32,848 nucleotides of DNA from Terriglobales bacterium (GCA_035691485.1 DASSIZ010000055.1:1-32848); one strand, 5' to 3'; positions 8,517-16,250 are shown, counted from the stretch's first letter. The notes: generated by a model not told the origin, from the letters alone. Program-made: numbers and translations.

Positions 8517-8969
8517 TTACGGCAACGAAACCACGGCGACGTCGGCACGCGCCATCACCGGCACGCCAGGATCCTTCGCGGTCGGCTCGATGCGCACTAC
8601 CTGCCCGGCATGCGGCGTTTCCAGTCCCATCTGCCGCGCCAGCATGTCAATGCGTTCCGGGTCTCTGAGCGAGGCTTCTTCCAGCCTCAGGGCACGATTG
8701 GTCTCGACCAGGCTTTCGCGTTGCGACTTGAGCGCTTCAATCTTGTATCCGTATTCGACGGCGCTGAAGTGCTGCCATGCGTACACCATGACCAGCAGGA
8801 ACAGAATGGCCATGGCGAAAGCGAATTGCGTCATCTCGCGGCTGCGCCTGGTGTCGGTTACCCGCACCAGCCTGGAATTGTCGATGGCCTTGGTGAAGTA
8901 GACCTCAGGCGTGCCGCTCCAACCGCGGCGGCTGGCCCAAATCTGCGAACTTGTGGCCCCGGCTGCCAT
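8517..8969 (-). CDS. ftsL: FtsL-like cell division protein
   Basis: The product is a 150-residue bitopic membrane protein. An N-terminal basic cytosolic part (1-46) is followed by one transmembrane helix (about 47-65, FAFAMAILFLLVMVYAW) and a periplasmic heptad-like helix (about 70-110) rich in Glu, Leu and Arg. RIDMLARQMGLETP resembles the conserved end of the FtsL/DivIC coiled coil. FtsL proteins are too divergent for a motif-based call, so the assignment rests on topology plus position between rsmH and ftsI, where ftsL normally lies. FtsL joins FtsB and FtsQ to activate FtsWI. Its ATG follows directly after the stop of the preceding 50-codon gene, so coupling is likely. Confidence 0.85.
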   Translation of the reverse strand: MAAGATSSQIWASRRGWSGTPEVYFTKAIDNSRLVRVTDTRRSREMTQFAFAMAILFLLVMVYAWQHFSAVEYGYKIEALKSQRESLVETNRALRLEEASLRDPERIDMLARQMGLETPHAGQVVRIEPTAKDPGVPVMARADVAVVSLP

Positions 8970-9122
8970 TTACGCCACCCCGATCATCGTCGCCTGCGAC
9001 TCAGTCGGGCGATAAGCAAAGTGCAACCACTGCTCTTCGAGCGGCGGTTGCGCGCTATGAGCGTGATCTTCCGCCCGCTCCACCATTTCCACCAGTTCGT
9101 CGATTACCAACCCCTTGAACAT
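8970..9122 (-). CDS. Small acidic protein (50 aa) between rsmH and ftsL
   Basis: The reverse strand encodes MFKGLVIDELVEMVERAEDH and 30 further residues, ending in MIGVA. A strong ribosome site, GGAGGT, lies 5 nt before the ATG at 9122. The TAA stop (8972-8970) directly abuts the ftsL ATG (8969), so the two genes are probably co-translated. Codons are rich in G or C at the third position, like the neighbours. The peptide is acidic and amphipathic at its N terminus, has no membrane segment, and matches no family I recognise. Position suggests a role in, or translational feed into, divisome gene expression, but that is inference. Its short length makes it easy to miss in automated annotation. 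Confidence 0.72.
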   Translation of the reverse strand: MFKGLVIDELVEMVERAEDHAHSAQPPLEEQWLHFAYRPTESQATMIGVA

Positions 9123-9150
9123 TCCGCACCTCCGATACTGCTCGCTTCTG

Positions 9151-9182
9151 ATCCTTCCCGGGACGGCACCGAATGGAAGGAT
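9151..9182 (+). terminator. Plus-strand terminator-like hairpin
   Basis: ATCCTTCC at 9151-9158 pairs with GGAAGGAT at 9175-9182 across a 16-nt loop, and in plus-strand RNA it runs into TTTTGTTTTG. It therefore looks like an intrinsic terminator for antisense transcription entering the dcw genes. In the sense transcript it is only a stem-loop between rsmH and the 50-codon gene. The long loop lowers confidence. Confidence 0.35.
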
Positions 9183-9244
9183 TTTGTTTTGTGGAACTAC
9201 CTTTTCGCCCTAATCAGAGAGGCGATGCCGCCCCGGAAACTTTT

Positions 9245-10219
9245 TTATCGTGAAACGATGTTTTTCACATTTTCCACGATCTTTTCCACCGCCCGCAGCT
9301 TCGCGCTGCGCGACCGCGGATTCGCCGCCACTTCTTCTTCCGTCGCCGTGACCGGCTTCTTGGTCAACAGCCGGTACCAGCCGCGCTGCGCGCCGTCCCG
9401 GAACGCGTCCTTCACGATCCGGTCTTCCAGCGAATGGAAGCTGATGATCACCAGCCGTCCGCCTTGCCTGAGGACGCCGGGCGCGCGGTCGTGCTGGAGC
9501 AGCGCCTGCAGATCGTCCAGTTCGCGGTTTACGAAGATTCGGAGAGCTTGAAAGGTGAGCGTCGCCGGATGAATCGGCCCGGGTTTCATTGGCCCGGCCG
9601 CGGCCCCTACGACCTCCGCCAACTGCTTCGAGGTTCGTATCGGCCGCGACCGGACAATGGCTCTGGCGATTCTCCGCGACCTCCTTTCCTCACCGAATTC
9701 GTAAATCAAGTCAGCAAGCTCGCGCTCGCTGAGCTGGTTTACCACCTGTTCGGCAGTCATTGGGGCGACTGGATCCATCCGCATGTCGAGCGCGCCCTCC
9801 GCCTGGAAGCTGAACCCTCGCGCCATGTCCGCCAGCTGCAGCGAACTCAACCCCAGGTCGGCCAGGATTCCGTCGGCTTGGTTTTCTCCGACGAATTCCG
9901 CAACCCGGGCGAACGATGCGTTGATCAGCTCTACCTCCGGCCAGTTACTTTGCCGGCCGGCCGGCGGACGCAGCCGCTCGCGGGCGATGGTCAGTGCCTT
10001 GGGGTCCTTATCGAGCCCAATCAAACGACCCAGTGGGCCGAGGCGTCTTGCGAGCTCGAAACTGTGCCCGCCCAGCCCCACCGTGGCGTCGATATAGGTA
10101 CCGCCAGGCTTGACTGCCAGAAAATCGATCGCTTCTTTTAAAAGAACTGAAACATGGCCAGCCTGCTGTTCCCGATTGCCATGTCCGCCCCTGGGGGCGA
10201 GTTCGTCTTTCCCATGCAC
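9245..10219 (-). CDS. rsmH: 16S rRNA (cytosine-N4)-methyltransferase RsmH
   Basis: RsmH (MraW) uses S-adenosylmethionine to methylate N4 of C1402 in 16S rRNA. The 324-residue product has GHVSVLLKEAIDFL at its N terminus, the SAM-binding sequence IDATVGLGGHSFEL near 43-56, DKDPKAL near 75-81, the family sequence GILADLGLSSLQL, a helical insert and the C-terminal IISFHSLEDRIVK. The length is typical. The start is GTG at 10219, 2 bp after the mraZ stop. No ATG occurs in frame near the N terminus, so a GTG start with reinitiation after mraZ is likely. mraZ-rsmH order is standard for the dcw cluster. Confidence 0.95.
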   Translation of the reverse strand: MHGKDELAPRGGHGNREQQAGHVSVLLKEAIDFLAVKPGGTYIDATVGLGGHSFELARRLGPLGRLIGLDKDPKALTIARERLRPPAGRQSNWPEVELINASFARVAEFVGENQADGILADLGLSSLQLADMARGFSFQAEGALDMRMDPVAPMTAEQVVNQLSERELADLIYEFGEERRSRRIARAIVRSRPIRTSKQLAEVVGAAAGPMKPGPIHPATLTFQALRIFVNRELDDLQALLQHDRAPGVLRQGGRLVIISFHSLEDRIVKDAFRDGAQRGWYRLLTKKPVTATEEEVAANPRSRSAKLRAVEKIVENVKNIVSR

Positions 10220-10221
10220 CG

Positions 10222-10659
10222 CTAAATGCCCAGTTCGTCCAGGTTCTTCTCGTCATCGGCCGTGAAGGGTTCTGCCACTTCCTTGCGGACCGCTTCCATG
10301 CTCCGGACTTCCAGGTGGTTCAGGTAGCCCATCACCGCTACATCGCCCTTCAGGTCTGCCGCGTCGCGCAGCAACTGGGGCAGCAGCAAGCGTCCCTGGG
10401 CGTCCATCTCCACCACCTGACCCCAATAGTTGGTGTGGGTGAGAAACTTTTTCTTCGCCGGATTGAAATTGGAGAGCGTGGACAGCCTCTGCTCGATCCT
10501 CTCCCATTCCTCGAAGGGATACATCTGGGCAACCTTGCCATCCAGCGAGGTGATGTAAAATTTCACGGCATACTTCTCGTCGATCACGCGCTTGAATTCG
10601 GCGGGGACCTTGAGGCGTCCCTTTTCGTCGACGCGGGTTGGGTGATTGCCGCGAAACAT
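10222..10659 (-). CDS. mraZ: Transcriptional regulator MraZ
   Basis: MraZ is a DNA-binding protein of the SpoVT-AbrB fold that regulates its own dcw operon. The 145-residue product shows two MraZ half-domains: FRGNHPTRVDEKGRLKVPAE at residues 2-21, and VEMDAQGRLLLPQLLRDAA near 83-101. The DxxGRLxxP sequence present in both halves is the family hallmark. It is the first gene of the cluster. A sigma70-type promoter and an array of GTGG repeats lie about 180-220 bp upstream, matching the known autoregulation of MraZ. The ATG at 10659 begins the conserved MFRGNH N terminus, so the start is well supported. Confidence 0.96.
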   Translation of the reverse strand: MFRGNHPTRVDEKGRLKVPAEFKRVIDEKYAVKFYITSLDGKVAQMYPFEEWERIEQRLSTLSNFNPAKKKFLTHTNYWGQVVEMDAQGRLLLPQLLRDAADLKGDVAVMGYLNHLEVRSMEAVRKEVAEPFTADDEKNLDELGI

Positions 10660-10814
10660 TCGGGTGATTCCGTTTCCAGGCTGCTGATCCGACAGCCACG
10701 GAGGCCAAAACGGTCAAAAGTTGCTTCAGTTCGGCGTCGTTAGGGTCGAATTGGGGGAATTTCTCGATCATTCCACTGCCGCCCCTCGCGGGGCGCTGGC
10801 TACCCAGAACGATC

Positions 10815-10848
10815 CGACTTCTTTCCACTTTCAACCACTTTTGACCAC
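10815..10848 (-). promoter_or_regulatory. MraZ operator: GTGG repeats at 10-bp spacing
   Basis: Reading the minus strand, GTGG occurs at 10848-10845, 10838-10835 and 10828-10825, followed by a degenerate GTCG at 10818-10815. Each is separated by exactly 6 nt, and two copies lie within AAAGTGG. E. coli MraZ binds TGGG-containing direct repeats with about one-turn spacing, and mollicute MraZ binds AAAGTG-type repeats upstream of mraZ. The array sits directly downstream of the -10 box, so binding should block transcription initiation. The match to known operators is close but untested. Confidence 0.8.
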
Positions 10849-10876
10849 ATCCTACGCCTAAGTAGTTGCTTGTCAA
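10849..10876 (-). promoter_or_regulatory. Promoter of the mraZ-led dcw operon
   Basis: On the minus strand a perfect -35 hexamer TTGACA (10876-10871) and a -10 hexamer TAGGAT (10854-10849) are separated by 16 nt. Transcription would start near 10842, inside the GTGG repeat array, and leave a leader of about 180 nt before mraZ. This is the best sigma70-type promoter in the window. Confidence 0.8.
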
Positions 10877-11036
10877 TAGTAATTTTTTAGGTCTTCCGAT
10901 TACCCCTGCACGAAGTCTTTCAGTTGCCTGCGGACAGCGCCGGACGGTTTCTACCGATTGGATACCTGGCAAACGCAACTACAAGGAATAGGGTTTACCA
11001 TTCTGGTTCACCCACGGGGCGGCCCAATATCGAGCG

Positions 11037-11516
11037 ATGCCGCAGTTTTTTGAAACCTCGCAGTTCGTAGCGGTGGATGTTGAACGCGCCTTCCGCTTCT
11101 TTGCCGACCCGCAAAACCTGCCGCAGATCAGCCCGCCCCGATCCGGGGCGCGTCTGGTTCGCCTCGACCTGGTCTCGCCCGCTGGGCATCCCGGCCTTGC
11201 CGGCGCAGGCTCGGAGATCGAGATTTCGGTTCGCCTGTTTCCGCCTCTTCCCTTTCGCGGGCGGTGGCTGGCGCGCATCGTGGACTTTGAATACGGCTCG
11301 TATTTTCGCGACCGGCAAGTGCGCGGCCCATTCCAGCGTTGGGACCACACCCACGCGTTTGAAGCGAGCGGATCGGGAACTCTGATCAGCGACACGGTGG
11401 AGTACGAGGTGGGACGAGGCAAAATCGGCGGCATCGCGAACGCGATGTTCATCCGCCGCGCGCTGCAGGAAATGTTCGACTACCGCCAGCGCGCCGCCGA
11501 ACGGCTGCTGCGATAG
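11037..11516 (+). CDS. SRPBCC (START-like) ligand-binding protein
   Basis: This 159-residue protein resembles SRPBCC polyketide-cyclase/START-like proteins: an N-terminal strand (FETSQFVAVDVERAFRFFADPQNLPQISPP) of the type in which a helix grips the substrate cavity, a central beta sheet, and a long C-terminal helix (IRRALQEMFDYRQRAAERLL) that closes the cavity. Such proteins bind hydrophobic ligands or act as cell-stress or cyclase-like enzymes; the ligand cannot be told from sequence. There is no signal peptide, so it should be cytosolic. It is divergent from mraZ. The ATG at 11037 has only a weak GAGCG upstream. Confidence 0.8.
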   Translation: MPQFFETSQFVAVDVERAFRFFADPQNLPQISPPRSGARLVRLDLVSPAGHPGLAGAGSEIEISVRLFPPLPFRGRWLARIVDFEYGSYFRDRQVRGPFQRWDHTHAFEASGSGTLISDTVEYEVGRGKIGGIANAMFIRRALQEMFDYRQRAAERLLR

Positions 11517-11636
11517 GCGGACTTCGTCTTAAAAGCGTGGGACGAACATCGCGAGCGGAATTCATAGAGGCCCGACGGAGCTCCGCCCTTTATACTGGCG
11601 TGTCCGCAATCCTTGCCGAATCCCGCCTGGGAGGCG

Positions 11637-13787
11637 ATGAATCCAATGAATGCAGTCTTCTTTTTTTTCCTAATACTGATGACAGCTTCTCTGACCAGCA
11701 CACCCGCTCTCGCCGCCGACAAGACTGAACCTGCCAAGCCCCCGGTAGCGAGGGTGATTCCCAAGGACGTCACCGTGCACGGCGATTCCCGCATCGACAA
11801 CTATTTCTGGCTTCGCGAAAAGCAGAACCCCGAGGTCGCCGCCTACCTGGAAGCCGAGAACGCTTACGCCAGCGCGGTCATGCATGGCACCGAGGGGCTG
11901 CAGGATTCGCTCTACAAGGAAATGCTCGGGCACATCAAGCAGACTGACGTGCAGGTTCCCTATCGCGAGGGCCCGTACTGGTATTACTCGCGCACGGAAG
12001 AAGGCAAGCAGTACCCGATTTTCTGCCGCAAGTCAGGCTCGCTCGAAGCGCCGGAGCAAGTGATTCTCGATGTCAACGAACTTGCGCAGGGCGAGAAGTT
12101 CATGGCCGTGGGTGTGCAAGTCGTCAGCGATGACGCCAACCTGCTCGCCTATTCCACCGACAACACCGGCTTCCGCCAGTACAAACTTCAGGTCAAGGAT
12201 TTGCGCACTGGCGCGCGAGTCGAAGATATCGCCGAAAAGGTCGGCTCCGTCGCCTGGGCCGCCGACAACAAGACTCTCTTCTACACAGTGGAAGACCAGG
12301 CCAAGCGTCACTACCGCCTGTACCGTCACCTGCTCGGGGCCGGCAAGCCGGACGATCTGGTGTACGAAGAAAAAGATGAGCGCTTCAACGTCGGAGCGTC
12401 GCGCACGCGCAGCCGCAAGTACATCCTGATGGAAGTCGGGAGCCACACCACGTCGGAGGCGCGCTTTCTTCCCGCAGGCCAGCCCACCGGCGAGTTCCAA
12501 CTCATCAGCCCGCGCCGCCAGGATCATGAGTACTACCCCGAGGATCACGGCGATCAGTTCCTGATCCGCACCAATGACAAGGGCCGCAACTTTCGTTTGG
12601 TGACCGCGCCGATCAGCGATCCGGCTGAGAAGAACTGGAAAGAACTGGTGCCGCACCGGCTGTCAGTGATGTTGAGCAACATTGACGTGTTTAAGGATTT
12701 TTACGTCCGCGTGGAACGCGAGAACGCGTTGCCGCACCTGACCATCGTTGATTTCAAGTCCGGCGCCACGCACCGCATCGAGTTTCCGGAGCCGGTGTAC
12801 TCCGCCTCGCCCAGCAACAATCGCGAGTACGACACCAGTCTCTACCGTTACGGCTACCAGTCCATGGTCACGCCGAGCTCCGTCTTCGACTACGACGTCG
12901 AGAAGCGCACCTCCCACCTGCTCAAGCAGATCGAAGTCCCCGGCTATGATCCGACGAAATACAAATCCGAGCGCCTGTGGGCCACCGCCAGGGACGGCAC
13001 GCGAATTCCCATCTCCATCGTGTATCGCCGGGATTTCCGCAGCGACGGCACTCATCCCATGTTCCTCACCGGCTACGGTTCTTACGGCATATCCATTCCG
13101 GTGACCTTCAGTTCCAACGCTCTGCCGCTGCTGGACCGAGGTTTCTCCTATGCCATCGCCCACATTCGCGGCGGCGGCGACATGGGCAAGCCGTGGCACG
13201 ATGCGGGAAGGATGTTTAACAAGAAAAATACGTTCACCGATTTCATCGACTCCGCTGAATTCCTGATCGCGAACAAGTACACGACCAAGGAACACCTGGT
13301 CGTGCAGGGCGGCAGCGCCGGCGGCCTGCTGATGGGCGCAGTTGCCAACATGCGTCCCGAGCTGTTCCGCGTCGTGATCGCGAAGGTGCCCTTCGTGGAC
13401 GTGGTGAACACCATGCTCGACGCATCGCTGCCACTCACGGTCGGTGAATACGAGGAGTGGGGAAACCCGAACAAGCCGAATGAGTACAAGTACATCCGCA
13501 GCTACTCGCCCTACGACAACCTGGAGAAGAAGGCCTATCCGGCCATGCTGGTGAAGACTTCCTTCAACGACAGCCAGGTCTTCTACCACGAGCCGGCGAA
13601 GTACGTTGCCAAACTGCGCACGCTGAAGACCGACAACAACCCGCTCGTGTTCAAAACCAACATGGCGGCGGGCCATGGCGGATCTTCCGGGCGCTACGAT
13701 TACCTGAAGGAAATTGCCTTCGACTACGCGTTCATCCTGTCGCAACTGGGAATCGAAAAACCCGACAGCAAGCGGGCGGCTCAATAG
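11637..13787 (+). CDS. Secreted prolyl oligopeptidase family protein (S9A, oligopeptidase B-like)
   Basis: This is a serine peptidase that should cleave short peptides after export. After a signal peptide ending near ALAADK comes the N-terminal beta-propeller (about 40-440) opening with DVTVHGDSRIDNYFWLREK, a sequence shared by the S9A family. A C-terminal alpha/beta hydrolase domain follows. Its catalytic triad reads GGSAGG (Ser560), FNDSQV (Asp645) and GHGG (His680). The overall pattern (AHIRGGG, SAGGLLMGAVANMRPELF, YDNLEKKAYPAMLVKTSFNDSQV) is closest to oligopeptidase B (PtrB). PtrB proper is cytosolic, so the signal peptide is a difference. Possible starts are a TTG at 11613 and ATGs at 11637 and 11646; GGGAGG lies just before the ATG pair. 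Confidence 0.9.
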   Translation: MNPMNAVFFFFLILMTASLTSTPALAADKTEPAKPPVARVIPKDVTVHGDSRIDNYFWLREKQNPEVAAYLEAENAYASAVMHGTEGLQDSLYKEMLGHIKQTDVQVPYREGPYWYYSRTEEGKQYPIFCRKSGSLEAPEQVILDVNELAQGEKFMAVGVQVVSDDANLLAYSTDNTGFRQYKLQVKDLRTGARVEDIAEKVGSVAWAADNKTLFYTVEDQAKRHYRLYRHLLGAGKPDDLVYEEKDERFNVGASRTRSRKYILMEVGSHTTSEARFLPAGQPTGEFQLISPRRQDHEYYPEDHGDQFLIRTNDKGRNFRLVTAPISDPAEKNWKELVPHRLSVMLSNIDVFKDFYVRVERENALPHLTIVDFKSGATHRIEFPEPVYSASPSNNREYDTSLYRYGYQSMVTPSSVFDYDVEKRTSHLLKQIEVPGYDPTKYKSERLWATARDGTRIPISIVYRRDFRSDGTHPMFLTGYGSYGISIPVTFSSNALPLLDRGFSYAIAHIRGGGDMGKPWHDAGRMFNKKNTFTDFIDSAEFLIANKYTTKEHLVVQGGSAGGLLMGAVANMRPELFRVVIAKVPFVDVVNTMLDASLPLTVGEYEEWGNPNKPNEYKYIRSYSPYDNLEKKAYPAMLVKTSFNDSQVFYHEPAKYVAKLRTLKTDNNPLVFKTNMAAGHGGSSGRYDYLKEIAFDYAFILSQLGIEKPDSKRAAQ

Positions 13788-13796
13788 AAAACACGG

Positions 13797-13879
13797 CCAC
13801 AGACCGACACTGATCGACACGGATCGGAACTGACGAACATGTCTCTTCCGCCGTGTTTATCGGTGTAAACCTGTGGCTG
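13797..13879. repeat. Inverted pair of degenerate intergenic repeats
   Basis: Between the convergent S9A and DUF72 genes, a forward copy (13797-13827, CCACAGACCGACACTGATCG then ACACGG) faces an inverted copy (13850-13879, reading on the minus strand CAGCCACAGGTTTACACCGA then TAAACACGG). Both resemble a CCACAGAT-TTACACAGAT-AACACGG type of repeat. A further relic is visible at 5781-5836. The pair could fold into an imperfect stem-loop and serve as a bidirectional transcript end. Confidence 0.5.
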
Positions 13880-13891
13880 ACGTCTTTTCCA

Positions 13892-14644
13892 CTACGCTGC
13901 GCGCGTCCCGCGATCCTCGCGCACCATCTGTTTCAGCTGCAGCGCGTTTCTGGCCGCAAAGGCTGCCTGGTCGTTATCGAAGTAAACGTAGATGTCCTTG
14001 AGCCGCTCTCCCCATCGCTCGATCTTACGAGCCCACTCACGCAGCGTCTCCTGTGAATAGCTGCCCTGGTACGGGCCGCCGGGACCATGCAGGCGTATGT
14101 AGGTGAAGTCGGCGGTGATCGGCGCCGGGGAATGGAACCCGTTCAATTCATACATGCAGAACGCCGCGTTATGCCGCCGCAGGATGTCGTAGATTGCGTC
14201 CTTGTGCCAGCTGCGCTCCCGAAACTCGAATGCGTACTGGTGCCGCTGCGGCAGCGCCGCCAGGAATTCTTCCAGCCGCTCCGCATTCACCATCCACTTC
14301 GGCGGCAACTGGAACAGGATCGGTCCCAACTTATCTTTCAGTTCTGCGGCGCGCTTCAGAATGTTGTCGAGCGCATTCTGCGGGTCTTTCAGCTTCTTCA
14401 TGTGAGTGATGAACCGGCTCGCCTTCACCGCAAAGCGGAAGCCGGGCGGGGCGGACTGCCGCCATAAGCGGAATGTTTCCGCGCTCGGGAGCTTATAGAA
14501 GCTGTTGTTGATTTCCACCGTATCGAAGTATCTCAGATACACCTGCAGCATCTGGGACGGCGCCGTTCTGTCCTCGTAGAAGGGCCCGCACCAATGCTTG
14601 TAGTGCCATCCCGAGGTGCCGATGCGGACGCGTGCCCGGTTCAC
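13892..14644 (-). CDS. DUF72 (YecE-like) protein
   Basis: The protein belongs to the DUF72 family, which has a TIM-barrel-like fold and no established reaction. Visible hallmarks are the opening VRIGTSGWHYKHW, YFDTVEINNSFYKLPS, FRFAVKASRFITHMKKL, LGPILFQLPP, YAFEFRERSW and YVYFDNDQAAFAARNA near the end. The family is usually about 240-300 residues, and this product is 250. I place the start at the GTG at 14644, because GAGGAG lies 6 nt upstream and the family core begins just after it. An ATG at 14704 would add 20 polar residues with no SD. The gene is convergent with the S9A gene. Confidence 0.88.
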   Translation of the reverse strand: MNRARVRIGTSGWHYKHWCGPFYEDRTAPSQMLQVYLRYFDTVEINNSFYKLPSAETFRLWRQSAPPGFRFAVKASRFITHMKKLKDPQNALDNILKRAAELKDKLGPILFQLPPKWMVNAERLEEFLAALPQRHQYAFEFRERSWHKDAIYDILRRHNAAFCMYELNGFHSPAPITADFTYIRLHGPGGPYQGSYSQETLREWARKIERWGERLKDIYVYFDNDQAAFAARNALQLKQMVREDRGTRAA

Positions 14645-14866
14645 GGCAGTCTCCTCAACACGTCTTTCGCGATCTGCTCCTGATTGGCTTTGATCATGGA
14701 TCATGCTCGGTTGCCTGACAAAGGGATGGCGCTTGCAACTGCGCTGTTGTCCATTCCCGTGTCGCTGCCGCTGGCTCGCCGTTCACAACGACGATTTGCA
14801 CAGGGCAACCAAGGTGCGCTGAGATTGTTCTCACTTCAGAACGATTTATGAATGAGGGGGCGGACT

Positions 14867-15607
14867 ATGGCCAGGAAATTCTGGAGTGGATTTGGGACTG
14901 GAGCGGCAGCCGGCGCGGGCGCAGGCATCGGCATGTTCTTGTTAATCAAACAAATTGCAGGCTCGCGGAAACGCGTTTTGCGGGTGGAAAAGAGCATCCA
15001 GGTCGGGAGGTCACTACCGGAGGTTTTCGACGCGTGGGCGAACCTGGAAACGCTGCCGCAGATTTCGGATTATGTCCAGAACATCCGCAAAAGCGGCAGC
15101 CTCTCGCACTGGCGGGTACGTCTGGACGGCAAAACCGTGGAGTGGGACGCGAAAATCGAGCAGTTCATTCCGAACCAGGCAATCGGCTGGAAGTCGATTC
15201 ATGGCCCGAAGCATACCGGGCGCATCACTTTCTCGCCGCTGGGCAACGATACCTTAGTGCAAGTCACCATGAATTACGCGCCACCGTCGCGGGTGTTAAA
15301 GCCTTTCGTCGAGAATACTGGCGGGCTCATTGAGCGCTACATCGAACAAGTGCTGCGCGATTTCAAGTCCGCGCTCGAGGGTAAAGGCCAGGAAGGACGA
15401 AAGCCGGCGGTACGCAGCGGCGACATCGGGCCAGGCTTCGAGATGACACAGACCGATCTCGCGCGTGCGACCGGGACGTTTGGCAACACCAGCGCTGCTG
15501 GCGGGAAAGCGTCGCCGAAGCCGTTGTCGCCGGACGAGGTCTCCGAACGCTTCGGAAGCCCCAGCAATCCGGTGGATTACAGTTCGCCTCCGGAAAGTAA
15601 GCGTTGA
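14867..15607 (+). CDS. Membrane-anchored SRPBCC family protein
   Basis: The 246-residue protein begins with a short basic stretch and a Gly/Ala-rich hydrophobic segment (GTGAAAGAGAGIGMFLLI, about 8-25), probably a membrane anchor. An SRPBCC domain (about 35-175) follows: VEKSIQVGRSLPEVFDAWAN, LETLPQISDYVQ, VEWDAKIEQFIPNQAIGW and a long closing helix. This pattern matches the cyclase/dehydrase-like SRPBCC proteins often found in soil bacteria. The last 70 residues are low-complexity and Pro/Ser-rich. The ATG at 14867 is chosen because GAGGGGG lies about 6 nt upstream; an ATG at 14852 overlaps that SD. It is unlike the other SRPBCC protein at 11037, which has no anchor. Confidence 0.82.
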   Translation: MARKFWSGFGTGAAAGAGAGIGMFLLIKQIAGSRKRVLRVEKSIQVGRSLPEVFDAWANLETLPQISDYVQNIRKSGSLSHWRVRLDGKTVEWDAKIEQFIPNQAIGWKSIHGPKHTGRITFSPLGNDTLVQVTMNYAPPSRVLKPFVENTGGLIERYIEQVLRDFKSALEGKGQEGRKPAVRSGDIGPGFEMTQTDLARATGTFGNTSAAGGKASPKPLSPDEVSERFGSPSNPVDYSSPPESKR

Positions 15608-15615
15608 CGGGCCAT

Positions 15616-16167
15616 CTAGTCTTTGTGGTGCGGCGGCATGACCGCGTCCGCGGGAAATGACTTGAACGTGACCTCGCGCTGTTGTGCCGTGATCTTGTGG
15701 TTCTGGTCTTCGGTCATCTCCGTCAGCGTGCCTTTAATGACGTGATAGGCTTCCGCGCCCGGCGCCTTTCCTTCGCCGCGGTCTACCGTTCCCTTGAACT
15801 CGAACGAGGTGCCGTGCACAGAGCGGGTAGTGAAGGAAAGCTTGTTACCTTCCATCGAACCCTTGCTGAACATGTGGTCGAGGAACGCGCCGCGATCGCT
15901 CTCTTTCTCGCCGTAACGGGAGACGAATCCGGTTACACGGCCGTCCGGCTCCACGTCCACTTCGACGAACTCGCCCTCGCGCAAGAACGTGTACATGCCG
16001 GAGACCTCGTCAGCGGCTTTGCCTGGCGAGCTCTTCGGGGCGGGAGCCTGAGCAAACAGGACAATGCCCGACAGCATCAACAGGACGGCGCCGAATATGC
16101 CCGCTAGTCTGAGGTTGACAGTGTCCAATAGCGGTTGCTTTCTCGTGGGATGAAGCAGGATAACCAT
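15616..16167 (-). CDS. Secreted protein of unknown function
   Basis: I do not recognise this family. The 183-residue product starts with a basic segment and a hydrophobic stretch (LAGIFGAVLLMLSGIVLFAQ, about 20-39) that looks like a signal peptide ending in FAQA. The mature part contains SGMYTFLREGEFVEVDVEPD, GFVSRYGEKESDRGAFLDH and alternating beta-strand sequences such as LSFTTRSVHGTSFEFKGTVDRG, which suggests a small beta barrel. The ATG at 16167 is chosen because the long upstream extension in the same frame is Arg/Ser-rich and runs across the divergent gene. A TTTAAT box at 16197-16192 could be its -10. Only 8 bp separate its end from the convergent SRPBCC gene. Confidence 0.72.
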   Translation of the reverse strand: MVILLHPTRKQPLLDTVNLRLAGIFGAVLLMLSGIVLFAQAPAPKSSPGKAADEVSGMYTFLREGEFVEVDVEPDGRVTGFVSRYGEKESDRGAFLDHMFSKGSMEGNKLSFTTRSVHGTSFEFKGTVDRGEGKAPGAEAYHVIKGTLTEMTEDQNHKITAQQREVTFKSFPADAVMPPHHKD

Positions 16168-16244
16168 AGAAGTAGTCCCGAGTTGCTGCCCATTAAACCA
16201 CAATGCGTATGGGCAGAGTAGCCAGCTGTGGCCTTTATCTACGC

Positions 16245-16250
16245 TATAAT
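16245..16250 (+). promoter_or_regulatory. -10 box of the TonB-domain gene
   Basis: A perfect TATAAT lies 26 nt before the ATG at 16277. No good -35 hexamer sits at the right distance, so the promoter may need an activator. Transcription would start near 16257, which excludes the in-frame TTG at 16250 as the start codon. Confidence 0.55.

Larger units (their letters stand above)
10660..11036. other. Divergent intergenic region and mraZ leader
   Basis: This 377-bp region separates mraZ from the plus-strand SRPBCC gene. Besides the promoter and MraZ boxes (entered separately), the untranslated leader of about 180 nt contains a CGCCCC-TCGC-GGGGCG hairpin at 10780-10795. A minus-strand reading frame opens with ATG at 10771 (MIEKFPQFDPNDAELKQLL) but runs out of frame deep into mraZ without a stop, so I do not call it a gene. 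I see no clear plus-strand promoter for the SRPBCC gene. Confidence 0.55.

Noticed and set aside
10253-10771. Minus-strand frame starting MIEKFPQF upstream of mraZ
   Set aside because: Its first 40 codons look protein-like, but it continues out of frame through almost all of mraZ; a real gene would not be expected to share that sequence. It may be a translated leader, but I cannot support it.
12663-13820. Minus-strand open frame of 385 codons over the S9A gene
   Set aside because: It shows His/Val/Arg-rich shadow composition and no family similarity, and the plus-strand gene carries a full catalytic triad.
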